Origin: Apostichopus japonicus | Taxonomy: Eukaryota; Echinodermata; Holothuroidea; Aspidochirotida; Stichopodidae | Length of the DNA: 64,000 nt | Direction: 5' to 3' | NCBI RefSeq assembly: GCF_037975245.1 | Contig: NC_092575.1 | Span: 2,733,001-2,797,000 of the forward strand | Shown: positions 46,761 through 61,200 of the stretch, in pieces | Layout of the letters: each line of letters starts with the position of its first letter | Numbering within the stretch: the first letter of the stretch is position 1 | Notes under the pieces: generated by a model | Database searches by the model: none | What the model was told of the DNA's origin: nothing | Seen by the model: the letters and a program-made list of their open reading frames with translations, nothing else | Position numbers and translations under genes: made by a program

Positions 46761-47863
46761 AGTTCAGTTAGGGTTAGCTTGCAAACTACTCTTCAACTTC
46801 ATAGGCAAGTAACTGCTGGGAGTTTGCCTCTGGTTTTCTTACTAAAAAGAGGAAGTAAACCATATGGGGAAAATATTCCACTCTACCTGTTGAAAACACC
46901 ATCTCAATATTTCCAAGTAACATTTGTTTCTCAGATATATGTTTGTTACTCCAAATAAGGCTTTTAGTTATGGGTGGTAGATTGTCAAAAACTGGGGCAT
47001 TATTGAGAAACATATAGCTAGGCATGAGCATCAACTTTCTGTATCAATGACAAGATTCCCTCACCCTGCCTTTCTGCCCTACAGGCTCACCCTAGAAACA
47101 CTAATACCACATTCAATGGCATATGCGCTGAAGCGAGGAAGGGTCTGTGATGGACCATGCCCCGCCTCTTTCATCAGTTGGGGGTGGGGGGGGTTACATT
47201 CGAACAGGGGCAAAACTTTCCTTGAGTCCCTGATCCGGCCCCTTCCGACTTCCGTTCCGACTGCAACGACCCCAGGACCCACCTCATTTATATAATCATG
47301 GATCTGGCGCTTTCTTGAATATTCATCCCCTAACTAAACAGAAAATTTGAATTCTGCACCCCCTATTCCCAACCCAACCCAACCCCCCCCCCTCTCCTCC
47401 ACCTTTATAATCCTGTTCACGCCACTGCTCCTACCACAATGCAACGCCATGACGATGACCGATTTAGTAGGCCACGGGACGTAATGGTCCAGTCATCTGA
47501 GGGAACGCCTTCTAAGCTTGTTGGTCTGCAACAATGAATCTTCACTGTTTGGATGAAGATGAACAAAACGAAAACGATGTTAGGAATGCGGGAAGTGAAC
47601 GTAGCAGGTCACCGAGACTCTCAAACAGGTTCCCTAAATAAAAAATGGCATGTTCTCAAATTTTAGTCTTATTTAAGAATGAGCAATTTGCCATATCAAA
47701 TGTGAAATTAAAAACCAAGCAAAATTTAAATATATTTATACGTGGTAATTTTTAACTTTTGATTAGATTTTAGCGAACTAAAATAGCTTGTTTTTCTCAA
47801 ATTTGGCTCCCACATTTTAAGTATAGGTACAAAAAGGTGCTGTTTATCGTTCAATTCAAGAAA

Positions 47864-48016
47864 ATGGCTGCAGGTGAGAAACCGACTGTGACATTTGATA
47901 TGTTGAATTCTGTGATAACATGTAGTTCAATTTAGCAAATTTGTGATGTTAACAATATTGAATGATTATTTGTTTCTTTTCTTTCCATGTTTTATCCTTC
48001 AGACGGAAGAAATACG
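47864..48016 (+). CDS. possible alternative first exons of the septin gene
   Basis: A short exon 47864-47873 (ATG GCT GCA G, donor GTGAGA) and a 14-nt microexon 48003-48016 (acceptor TCCTTCAG, donor GTGAGT) join to MAADGRNT in phase 0. That is the same phase as septin exon 2 at 52710, so splicing would give [16 protein letters not shown], similar in length to the human SEPT2 N-terminus. The pair could instead begin some other unseen gene or be chance. Supported only by splice-site quality and phase. The rest of 46760-47860 shows a truncated CGCCACTG hAT-like end at about 47417 and nothing else. Confidence 0.3.
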
Positions 48017-51000
48017 GTGAGTAGCTGAATTTATCAGAGCCCATCCCATGCTCTAGGTCGGTTAGTGTGGTACCAGTGTAACGTAGCCTAGGCATACAGT
48101 AGGCCTAACTCTACATATCACATTCACACTTAGTTACAAGTTGAACTTGAAGGGCAGGCAAAGCTGGAAAACCACTCTTTCTTAGTTTACACGTTTTAGC
48201 CGTACAAAGTATTTCAAACTTACGACACATCCAGTACCCGTTACACTAATAATAGTATGATTAGAGCTAGGCCAACATTAGGTCGGACCTGTGCTCCCAA
48301 ACAAGGTAAATTCGTATTCACACTGGCTTGTTTCCATAATCTGAAACTTGCTATGGTTCATGACAGTCAACCATATCTACTTTCTTTGACAAGGAATGAA
48401 AACTACATAGGCCTACTAAGTACTAGCCTATACTAAGCGTTTCCAGACTTTCAGTACCTAGGATTTTTATCCAAATTGTAGGAATGTCATGTTTAAATTT
48501 AAGAATTATCATAGGTCAAGTAGACTTTGCAAGCCGGGCAATGCCAACAACCCTTGTTTTGTTTTTTTTTCCAAATTGAGGGATACCTATTTAATACTAT
48601 TTATACATTTTTAAACAAATTCATGTTAAGACCTTATACTAGCAATTTTAACCCCAATAGAGATTATGGAAAGCCCTCAAAGCCTCATGTATTATTGCTG
48701 TCAGGTTATGACATCAATCAAGAGAACTTTATGCCGGCAATGTTGCTCCTGATGCTACGCAGTTGGGTTAGGAGCTTTATCAATGGGTTTTAACCCTAAT
48801 TTATTTTATTTATTTCTGTACAATCAGTCAGAAAAAAGTTGCTATAAAAGATATTCTGATACAGATTATTGTAGGCCACCTGATGAAGTCATCAGAAAAT
48901 ATCAATTGACTATTTAGAAACAATCTCCCCAATAGGAATACCTCAGCGATCATTGAGTGCTGCAATATTGCATTGCTGTTGTGTAAAGCATACATGTAGA
49001 ACTGGTTTATAATATCTTTTAAACATGCTGTATTTAGTAAAATGAAGAATGTTAAACTGACTGGGAACAGCAGCTTATTGGCCAAAATCAGTTTCTGTGA
49101 GTACAGTACAATTCTGGGCCAATTCGAACCATATTCCCAATCTAAATATCGGTTGCATCTGTTTCCATAATATCAAGACTCGACAACGTCTAATTGCTTA
49201 ATCCAGTGCATTGTCAATGTTCTAGAAGATAGGAACGACTTCCATTATGGAATAGACATATTTGCATAATTTGCTTTAGATGTGTTCTGTACTTTATGCT
49301 GCTAATATTGCAGACATAGAGTATGTTGTTCACTAATCGTCAACCGTCATGTATAGGTAACGAAAGCTCCCTGTAAATGAGCGTTCTTCATTCTGCCCCA
49401 AAATCGATATTCAGAATGCTTTCAAGCTAATTTCGACTTGAAATTTTTTTTTTTTTTAAATTAATGGTCTCCATCAGAAGTGAGAGACAAAAGAATAATA
49501 TTATACATGAGGATAATGTGGACATCAATGTGGGAGCTGGCATTCCAAGATGACTACATGAGTGCAACAGGTTGGCTTGTTGTACTGTAGATGTTCATGG
49601 AATGTTGCTAGGAGGGGCAAATGGAAGGCCTAGTGCATCTTTAGTTGCGAGGCAAAACTGCAAGGGTAATTTTGGTAGCAAGAGGAGATCATACACAATT
49701 ACATTATATATATATCTTGTGCACGGTCATAGTCACAAGTGATACAGAGCTAGTGTATTTGGCCCATCTGCCATAAATACTTTCTCCTCATCCCCATCCT
49801 CCTTTAGAAACAAAGAAAGACTTAAATTGAAGCTGTACTAAATCTTTGATTTCTTGTGAAATAATGTACAGTACTAGGAGCCCTCTCCCACCAAAAAAAA
49901 AAAATGGAAGCTCCCCAAAACAGCAAAAGAAGTGATTCTCCCTGATCATTGGTATGGTGAAATACATACTTTGTCCCTGGAAGGGAGACCACTGCAAATA
50001 GCCGTTGTCACTTTTAAATGTGGATTTGTAATTGTCGCACACATTAAAACCAATAACAGTTCTGTTCTTGAATTGAGCAGAACTATATTACCAAAAAGAC
50101 ACGTATACATGCATTCTAATTGATCTGCCTTACGACATGGTTATGAACATGTGAGTGCTTATAATTTTCCAAAGGAAAAATGAAATCTAACAATAATTAA
50201 GGGTCGAGCATTACCATATGTATTAAAAAGAAATTTTAAATTTCACTTCACTAATTGGCTCTTTATCTCTCTCTCTATCACTATAAGTACAGTTCCCATG
50301 TCAGAATTTAAACAGTAACAAACTTGACAAGCACCCTAATAGTTTTACATTGGAATTGGGTTGTTAATGGGTCATGGAAAGTAAAAGTGGATCCCCAAGT
50401 CCAGCATACGACGTACTGTAGAAATTAGAATGTTTTAGTATTGTCTTTTAAAAATCAACTGCTGCATGTGTAACATGGTAATCAGCTCTTAATACCTTTA
50501 TAGTCAGGATCGTGTAACTAGGTATGCCGTTAATGGTTTACTTATTGGCATGTGATTAATAGCAATGCTACTTTAGCACTACAGCGTTTCCCTGTATAGG
50601 AATTTGAGGTATTTCTGTCCGTTAAAGGAAAGGAACATAATAATGTTGTGGATTTTCGTTACTTTTACAGAGATTTTTCAAATCAATCATAAATTATCTG
50701 AAGAGTGAAAGAACAATGAAGTTATGATAATCAACTATATGTGAAGCAGTACAGTGTTCATGATTGAGAAGCTCATTCAACCTAACTTCCGAAAGTTATT
50801 TACTATTAGTCTGTGAAAAAGTCAACTTTGAGTGTAAAGAGTGGATCAAAATATTATGAGTTTGAAAAGTTGATATCAAAAGGAATTGGAGAAAATCTAT
50901 TTTGAGTATTTTGAGGTCCTATTTGAACATGTTTTTATAATATATACATCGGCAAATTTAGGCATATATATTTCAAATAATGAAGCAATTGTTGATCAAA

Positions 51001-51787
51001 AATTGACAGGGCTCCCTGGATTTGGAATTTTTGACCAAACTGCAACTTTTCTCTTGAAATATTTTGAAGGAAAACAAAGACATAATTCAAGATTCTGTTG
51101 CTAGATGCATTCACAAATAAAATATCACCAATTTTGGGAAACGAAGTCATATCTTTGGGATACAAAACTCTATGAGGATGTTGTTTTGTCCTGTAAACAT
51201 GCCCAAAAAAATCCAGCAGTTTTGTTCAGTAATCAATTTTCTCCCATAGGAATATCCCGTTACGATGATTATGCTTGGTTTGTTTTGACTCTGCGGTATA
51301 GTTTCGCTTGCTTTGCAAAATGCAGAATCATCCATTTTCTGCATTAACAGCACTTTCTTGGGGGGAAATTGACCATTTGAAGCAACATTTAACTTTCACA
51401 GTAATTTACAATGCTTCAAATGTTATTGAATTTACTTTTTTACCACATAACAGCAAGTTACCCATCACCTTTTGATGACATTGCTGATTAGCAAAGTAAA
51501 GATTTATGCAAAATGAATCATTTTTAAAAAATTTTGAGCCTCATTTTAAGCTACTGCCTGAAAGAAGATATATATATATATCTTGAGCTAGTACTATCTG
51601 ACAAGGAGGAGGTTCAGTACTCACACAGTAACTCTTTACATCATAGTTACCGTGTCTATCATTGGCCAACGAGTCAAGATCGCCAGACGCCTAACCTCCC
51701 GCGGGTTTTAGCATTGGAACCTTTTTCGCACAACACCGATTCTTGTAAATGCTCGTAAGACGTGCCTCTCCTATGGTCCGAGAACAG
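48017..51787. other. no gene seen
   Basis: AT-rich DNA with short ORFs, A and T runs (49445-49458, 49894-49906) and a (TA)n stretch near 51568. If the alternative septin exons are real, this is their first long intron. Confidence 0.35.
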
Positions 51788-51797
51788 ATATATAAGG
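51788..51797 (+). promoter_or_regulatory. possible TATA box upstream of septin exon 1
   Basis: GATATATAAGG lies about 435 bp before the septin ATG at 52231. It is the only good TATA-like motif in the kilobase upstream, but no transcription start is known and the region is AT-rich. Confidence 0.25.
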
Positions 51798-52230
51798 CAT
51801 GGTGGGGTTTGCAGATACGACCGCTCTGTGCTTTGTCAGTGATAGTAGTGTTAGTGGTATTGTGTGCGCATGTGTGGTGTGTTCTCATTTATTTACCTGC
51901 AAAGTAATATAATTCTTTAATCTGAAGTTTCATCGTGGCATGTTATATGATACTGTGTAACTGGTATGCTGTGCTGAGGTCTGTGGTCTGTTATTGTGCA
52001 GGACTATGCATGTACGTGTATAGAACTATTAGTATAGAGAGGAAACCTACTGTACTAGTTTATACGCATCATAGTTGTAGTCTAAATGAGCTGTCTAAAC
52101 TTCCTGCCATTTGTGTACTCTATGAGCATATTCATATTTAGTGTGTAGCGTGTGGGTCATTAAGACAGCACAGGTGCCATTGTAACAGGATTAATTAGGA
52201 AACCGTTGAGTTTATTACCAGGAAGGAAGA

Positions 52231-55200
52231 ATGCAAAGTGGAGAGATGGACGAGTCGGAAGACGACGTGAGTAATCGGTGAACCTTTTTGCAAAACATGG
52301 CTTTTAAGGAACATGTGTTTGAAAACAGATTTGCAACCTAGCGCAGTGAAGTGAATTCTAAGGCCATAACATGAAGTCTGTCCCACAACAGATGTTTCAT
52401 CATACAGGAAATTCTGCAATTGTCCAAATAATCATAAAAATGAAAGCAAATAATTTGAATAATTTCGGTCAATTTACTGTACCTGGGTGCTGTTGCTGGT
52501 TTGACATGGGAACTCAGGCAGACAATTGATTCTATTATTTTTATTATTAACTGACAAGTGTACATATTAGCGACTGGGGCCAATGTTGACATGTCAGTCT
52601 TATTTTTAGAAGGAAACCAAAAAAAACATACACTTTCACTGTCATTTCCGGTATTTCCATTTTTTTTTTTTTCCATTTGACATAGTTTCTCTTTCCTTTT
52701 GGTTCTCAGTTCACGAATCCAGAAACCCCCGGCTATGTGGGTTTTGCAAATCTACCAAACCAAGTCCATCGGAAGTCGGTGAAGAAGGGGTTCGAGTTCA
52801 CCCTGATGGTGGTGGGTAAGTACAAAAACGAAAAGTGAGGGAGGGGGATGTGCAAGGTCTGTGATATATGTCAAAGAACAGTATACATAAACCCCATGCA
52901 TAACCGGTTAAACAAAGTCAGTGCTTAGATTTATCTTTCCCCCTTTTCCGCCACCCCCTCCCCAACCAACCATACTATACTTGCTCCAGTACAATGTCAA
53001 ATGTTACCACATAGGGATCAAGGAAAAGTTTTAAGCTTTGAAGAACATTCAATGCTTACGGGACTTTGCGACTCATGTGAGAAGAGACACATCACAAGTG
53101 GTTGCGTGTGGATGGAAGGGTGTATCATGTCCCACATAACTTATATTCAATTAGTTCATATTGCTGGCAGGGAAATAGGATTCCAAATGTCCCTTACGTC
53201 ACACTGCAGTATGAATTTATGCAAATTAGCCGGCTGTAATCATTTGAATAGGCAAAAATATTCAAAATATTTATAAAAATCTGAAACTTCAATAATTCAG
53301 CTTTAACATGACACCACATTTAGGGTGCTTCAGTAAAGTTTGAAATTTGGCTTCTAGGGATACAAAAGCTTGGACTTGCCCTGCAATATTGTGTTTGTTT
53401 GTTCCTTCACATGTTGTGCCTTAATGTATACTACAGGTTAAGTGTTCAGAAATATAGCGACTTATGCAGAAAGCAGTCTGTGTAGAGAGGTGTGTAGATT
53501 ATGTGTCTCCCAGGCTTCAAATACTGAATTTAAGCAAAATGGAGCTTTCTACATAAGCTGCCATACATTTAGTCGCATTTGTGTAATAACAATTTGTCCT
53601 TTTTTGGAATGAACGTTTTTTGCTGTGTGAAACCTGTTGAATTAATGGCTGCAGGAGTAAGTTCTGCAAAGTGTGCTGTATGTGTTAAAGAACAGTCGTT
53701 GGGCACAGTAAATCAAGATAATCCATGTAGCATGTGTGTAACTTAATGTAGCATACATGTGAGTAACTTAATGAAGTTAACATATTTTCATAACTGAATA
53801 CAAGATGAAAATACAGATATTCACTTTAAATGTGTAAACAGGGCAATATCAAAACCACAAAAAAAAATGTTTGGCGTATACACGGCCAAACTCCCTTCCC
53901 CCATTCCCACCATAAGCCCCACCCCTCCCCCACCCCCAAGCCTTCCTTTTCAGAAATAACCAGCTGCAATACAAATTATTTCATTCCAAGGAGGGCCATT
54001 TCCTATCTGTATACCTTTCATTGCTGTGGGAAATACTTTCTGTCCGAAGAAGTCTGTCTAGCTAATGAAATTATATTAGTTTCACTTTACTGCAAGACTA
54101 CTACTACCATATATGGTGGCTAGTTGTGTGCTGCAGTATGTACATTTCTCTGTATACATACATTTTAGTAGTTGGTACATTGTAATTTGGAGTACTCATT
54201 GGTCATATAAATAATGAAGCATTAATTTATATATGAATATGTATGATCATTACAGTTGGGGTATGAATGCATGCACTCACAACCTCCCCCCCCCCCCCCC
54301 CTCAACCTGGCATTCCTATTCAGCAATATTCAACTATTTTACACATTAGCTCGTTCAAAGCCCCTTTTCTACTGATTACATGTATTTCAATGTATGTAAC
54401 CTTGAGAAAAGAATGCTGATCTCATTGGTGGCGTGTTTCATATGCCTTCGTTGCTATGGAAAGTCCTTTCTGTCTAGCTGAGTAAGTAGTTTCACTTTAC
54501 TTCAAAGCACTAAATGGATTGTTGTGTGCAATATTTGCTCAGATACATACATTAAGTACTACTTGGTACAGTACATTGTGATTTGGAGTACTTGCTCAAT
54601 CGGGATTAAAGAAACAAACCAGAAGTTTCTCTTTCTCTCTTTTATGGCTTATTCATTAATGGTGGTGTATGAATTGGAGGCCAAAAATAGATGTGAACAT
54701 TTTATTCTTTATATTGTCATCTGTGTTTCTTTTATGTTTAAGTAGCCCTAATGAATAGTAGATGTAGAGAGAGAGAGAGTGGAAGGAAAAACATGTCTGT
54801 CTAACGAGCAGTATATAATATAAATATATGTAATGAAACTCAAGGCAACTGAGTGACAATGTAAACGATAAAACCTAACACATTCGGAATCGAACAGAAC
54901 AGTTACAAAGCAACTTCCTCTGCATTTACAATAATTACATAATATTCATGGATGCAAAATGCAACAATATTGCAGTACAACTGCAAGATATATTACAAGT
55001 TGCTCTAGTACCGTGAACATTTACTTACCCATTCCTTATACCCCCTCCAAGGCATTCTGCCCCCACCCCCACCCTTCATGTACAGTACTCTTTGTGCCAA
55101 CAAGAAGTGATGTTTTTCTCAAAGACATCTCAGTTAGTTTTTTAACCCCTTTTAACAAGCCTTCCATGGACTGGTTCCATTGAGGTAACTTGTTGAGTCG

Positions 55201-58200
55201 GTAAAGGGGTAAAGTAAGCTTTAGTGATTTACTTCAGGGGTGAGGGTACTCTACCTCACCTCGTTCCTCCGACGTCACTACATTTCAAATTTGATCTACG
55301 GTACCGTGTGTCCTTTTTCTTGTGAAACTTTTGTAAACTAACTTTTGGGATGGTTGGTGGAATAAAAGAAAGTACTGTTGCACATAGTATCTTGGAGTTG
55401 AATGAAAAATGGGGGGCGGAGGGAGGTAGGTATGGAGGGAGGGAGGGGATCTGGAAAATTTTTATGGGCACACATTTAAGCTGTCTTTCTGTCCATGGCA
55501 AGAGAGCTATGACGAGGAAGGAGCTAAAGGAAGTGGATAAAGTATTCTGGCCTCCATTTTGTTCATTGTCAAACGTAAAAGAACTGGCCATTTACTGTGC
55601 AGTTTACTGTTTATATAATTTCTTATTTTCTTTTCTTTTCTTTCTTTGTCTGATCAGGTGAATCAGGGTTGGGCAAGTCCACGCTGATCAACAGTCTCTT
55701 CCTCACAGACTTGTACCCTGAGAGGCACATTCCAAATGCTGCAGGTAAGCGGAAATTCCAAAAAAATACCGATGTGCATCTGTCTTTATTTCAACTTCAA
55801 TGGTAGACTGACATGTCAAGAGCCAAGACCTATACAAGTGGGGTGGGGGGGGGTGGGGTGGGGGATGGGAAATTGATCTTGTATACATGTCACAGTGAAA
55901 CTTGTGCCCAAAGGGTCTAGCTGCAGCACTCCTGAATTGTACCTACTTCTGTTTGGTCCGGTGAATATCGTTTCACGTCTGGACCATGACCTCCTCAATG
56001 TTGACCTATTTCCTGTGTCTCCCCATGCTGCAATGCTCCCCAGAATGTATAAGTGATGGTTTGAGTATCCTCGTTAGCTGCAGAATATTTAGCCAATTTG
56101 CTGGCCTCTGTCGTAGACTGTAAGCGGAATTGGAACTTTGTTGCAGGAAGTAGGTCGTTATTCACTCATTTCGGAAGAGCATTAAAAAGCATCAAAACTC
56201 TCAGCTCTGATTCTGTTCATTCTTGGCACTTAATTTGGATCTGTGTTAGTAATTGATTAATTAATGTTACTCACATTGAAGAAAATGGTTTGGATGATGA
56301 AATTTACCCAAATGGAATTTTATAACTTTTATCGTATTATTTAATTTTCGTATAGAAATGGTGTCTGTATAGTTTGTTTGGTTATTACTTTATTTGTAGT
56401 AATTTAACACTGGTATGTTTAAGTAACATATTCAGAAATAGACTGCTACTTTAAAAGTAACAATTGTAGGAAATTTATTAGCAAAGTCTCAGGGAGGGGG
56501 AGGGGTTATGGGGTACAGATTGCAACCAGCAAACAAGGTGAGCATTTAAATTTTGTGTAGCAGATTTCAAAGCTATGGATTTGGTCTCTTGAAAACTACT
56601 ATCGTGTTCCTGTGTCAAAAAAAAAAGAAGGAAAAAAACTGTGATACGCCTTTGGACTTGTGTAGCAATTTTACCATTTTTACATTATTGCATTTTGCAA
56701 TGGGATAACGTATAAAGATTATTCCCCGTTAACCCACATTTTGCGTGCTCTGTTGATAGCCATGTTTGGAGGTAAAATGTGTTTTTCCTTCTTTTATTTT
56801 CTTTCTTAATTCTGAATTTCTTTCACAGAAAAATTGGATAAGACAGTAAGCATCGATGCCTCAACAGTGGAAATTGAGGAGAGGGGAGTCAAACTGAGGC
56901 TGACGGTGGTCGACACCCCTGGATACGGGGATGCTATCAACAACAATGACTGGTAAGGGAACAGGAGGATGGTGAGAGAATGAAAGAGGCGACTGATCAG
57001 GTGGTGGGTGAATGGGAACAATGGGTATAGGAGAACAAATTGTCGGATGCAATAGAGTGAGATGAAGATGACAAAGGAGTGAGATGACAAAGGAATGAAT
57101 AATTGAAGTGAGGAGGGAAGAGTAGGGGAGGGTTGGGTTGGGGTTTTTTTAATCCTAAGTTGGCAAGATATCATGATTTATGATTATTATGATTTATCAT
57201 CCGCGAGATATTGTCAATGCCGGTAAACTTCACTTTCTTCCTCAATCAGTAACATATTTTTTTTTTTTTCCTTCAGTGTTTTGATCTTGTACGCTTAAAT
57301 TTAGTGCCTCTCAACACTATAGATGGTAAACCAAAAGTGAAAACATTTAAATTTTGTATCTGAAATGATTGTGGAGCATCGAAGAGACCTTGAAGTCCTC
57401 GATGCCTCTGCTAGGGACTTGTACTCTTCAAGCAAACTAACCAAATGGACCTACAGACCATCATTTGGCTAGAGATAATAACTTTTTAGTTGGTGTAAAA
57501 CAATATGCTCTGGATCCCAACCCAAAGAAAAAATTGATCCCCATTGCATTGCAAGTGTGTCAGTTGCCATTGTTGTCATGCCCTTCTAGGTTTAATGCCA
57601 AGGCCTGGAGGTAACCACACTACACTCCTTGACCTCCTCCCACCCTCCACCCACACCCCCCCCCACCACCACCTCCCTTTCTCCAGCCTTATACCTGTTC
57701 ACCTCTTATCTGCCTTCCACTCGTACCTACCTGTTGTGCAGTAATTTCGTTTTGTTTTCCATTTAATAACCATCACCACTGTAAGAACATTGATGGAAAT
57801 AACATATTTTTTGGCAACTTTGACAACCCCCTTTGACAAGCCTACCATGGATCTCATTCCATGGAAGTACCTTGTTGAGTCGGTAAAGGGGGGAGAGTAA
57901 CGTTCAGTGATTTACTTCAGGGGTGAGGGCGCCCTACCTCATCTCGTTCCTCCGACGTCACTACATCTCAGTATTTTGATCCACTCGTAGATTAAGCGTT
58001 TTATCTTCGATCGCTTTTTTGCTGACCTGGAATGTAAACAATTTTTCTCTTCATGTTTGCATGCTGTAACTAACATATGATACAAGGTGTGAAGGGTGGG
58101 GGGGGGGAGATTACAGTAGGTGCCCGGGAAATCTGGGATAAAGAATAATAAATGAAGGATAAAAGGGGTGAAGGGTGGGGCTACATCCCTGTTTTGTCCC

Positions 58201-61200
58201 TGGGTCCAACCTGGCTCATGATACCTCTGCCAATGCAGTCATAATAGCATGTGTTTATGTATTCATTATGTGTTTATGTGTGTGTGTAAATTTCAAGCTT
58301 CTTTACTTCAAGCCTCACATAGGAAGAAGATTCATTTGCTGAACATTCAGTGTTTATAGATAGGAAAAACACATGGTATGCAAAAGGATGGTCACCTTGT
58401 AAAATGCAAATGCAGTGATGTTTAAACTGGTTTTGTAAAAACCCCTCTCAGAAAAACCTCACAGTTGCTACCTGAAACGTAAACACTAAAATATATTTTT
58501 TTTTGGGGGGGAGGGGGGTTTTTATTGAGGGGAGGACTCCACCATGCAACTCAGAACAGAAGTCTTCCCCTTTTTTCATTCCAACAGTTTTGATCCTATC
58601 TTGAAGTACATCGACGACCAATACGAACGTTACCTGAACGACGAGAGTGGTCTCAACAGGCGAAACATCGTCGACAACAGAGTTCATTGCTGTTTCTATT
58701 TTATATCTCCAACTGGCCATGGGTAAAGTATTTTCTTCCAAAAGCCTAGCATTGCATTTCTTCACTTAGAGCTTCTATAACTTCTCCCGTCCTCTCCACC
58801 AGACGACCCGATGGTCTCTCACTCCAGTAAATGTTGCAATGCACCATGCAAAACTCTGCAAAGGGTCGCTACTCTTCCAAAAGATTCGCAGTTCGGTTCG
58901 TAACAAGCCTGTCGATCACAGTAACATCTACCGTCCAGAATTGTTTATAAAAGTTAAGGCTAGGCTGCATAACGAGGGAACCGCTGCAGTGAGAGAGTTT
59001 GTAGGTCTCGACAGTCTTTCGGGTCTGTTCTGACCAGACAGACTCTCGCAAGATTATATAACACCTACCCTTCTGTTAGCTTGTTGAGAGACATTTACAC
59101 TGCAAACACAAACCCTTTCACTGCAAAGACGACCCATGTCTTTTAGCTGCATTGGACATTAGACAAGGGCATGGGTTTGCCTCATATCTAGCTGCCTAAA
59201 AGCTTACTGAAAATGGATTTGTGCATGATTAAAACAAACGTTCCTGCCATGTAACTACAGGGAAATGAAAGGCTATGGACAACAGCAGTGCAATAAAGAA
59301 AAAATATGTAAGATTTGAAACCGTATACAGATATACAACAAACACCTTAAAAAAAATTGAAGTAACATTGTGCAGTTATTTTTATTGCCAGCCACTTTTT
59401 TTTTTCTTTTTTTTATGCTCATAATTTAAGCTAATTTTTAACTGTCTCTCTTTTGTGCTACCCATTCTAAATAGGTTGAAACCTCTGGACATTGAATTCA
59501 TGAAAGCTCTTCACAATAAGGTCAACATTGTTCCAGTCATCGCCAAGTCAGACACGCTGACCAAGAAAGAGATTGTGAACTTGAAGAGGAGGGTACGTCC
59601 GTAAAGCCAAACACCCAATATTTTGATATATATATATATGCTCTCAAATGTGCGGTATACAGTTCATCCACAAATGGGAGGGTGGGAGGATTATGTGCTT
59701 GGGGATGGATGTGGGGAACAAATTAGACAAAAGGTTTTTTTGGGGGAAGGGTTAACTTTGAATGCTTTCTCTCCACTGAAAGCTTCTTGGAGACTAAAAT
59801 ATATTCACAGATTGTACTAGTACCAGAATATTTCAAATTGTCAGATTCACAATACTACATACGGTATAATTCCTTAGTTCACCATGCCATCATCAAGGGA
59901 TTGGCTACGTCCTTCTAAAATATCTATATAAGATTTTCCATGGCTCTGTTGTGACAGTATGGATGAGTACCATCCGAATAATTTATTCGTAGTTCGGATT
60001 CGACGAACGCAGACCTCGCACGACTACTGTCTCCGGACAGTTGATCTAAAGAATTCTGTCGTTTACTCGTACTGCGTAATTTTACTATGGATCTCACCTA
60101 CTACTACATTTATCCAGTAAGGTTTGTTTTTTTGGGGGGGGGGGGTTGCCATGTGAAACTTTTTCATGCTATATGCAGTTTATATAAACCAGTGTTACGC
60201 ACTCCCAGGTTTTTAACTTGAGGTACCAATCTGGTACAATGAGTGCGCACCAACATATATATTAAACCTCACAGAACCCTTTGAATGAGATTTGATGACT
60301 GCTGTCGTGATAGTTATCCGGCTTTTCTCTCTCCTGAACAGATCATGGATGAAATTGACGAGAACAGTATAAAGATCTACCACATGCCAGACTCGGACTC
60401 CGACGAAGATGAGGACTTCAAGGAGCAAAACCAAAAACTCAAGGTAGGTGGAGAGAGAAAGGTTATCACGGTATGACACCAGGAGCGATGGGAGGGGCTT
60501 CTCATTGGTGGAGGGGGTTCTCATTGGTGGGGGGGGGGGGTTCGGCGGGGCACTGACTTTGATGGGCGGTGGGAAATGTGACTTTCAGTGTTATCTAGGG
60601 CCACTCAAAACATTCAACTGTCCGATTTTCGCCTGTATGTCTCTGTGGGTTAAAAGCGGAACCCAAGGACAAAGGTCAATGCCTTTACAGTCGAACTGAA
60701 GATTAATGCTGGTACCAAACTCAACCTCCCCCCCCCTCACATCCTCCCCACCCACCCTTAACTACAACAGTAGATATAACACACATCTAGCCATCTCGAT
60801 TTGCTTCTGCACCATAGGATAGTGTACCATTCGCTGTATGTGGATCCAGTCAGCTGATCGAGGTCAAAGGTCGTAAAGTCCGAGGAAGATTATATCCGTG
60901 GGGTGTCGTAGAAGGTTAGTGACATATGAAAAACACAACTTTGCCATGTTTGCTTGACTCTCAAAATGGTTCTGATCGCTTAAGGTGCTGTGAATGACAC
61001 TATGTGAGTAGCCGAATCTATTCTGGATGGTAACGGTTGGTTGCGACAGTTGGTGGCGTTTTACAAGCAGGGACATCTGTTCCTGTTAGGCTTACTATAA
61101 TTGCCTAACACTAGGTCATCATTGTTGTGTAGGCTCTTTAGTAATCAGAAGTGTTTTGGTCTTGAAAAATTCTGGAATTTTGTTTGTGTAAAGCGTTTGA

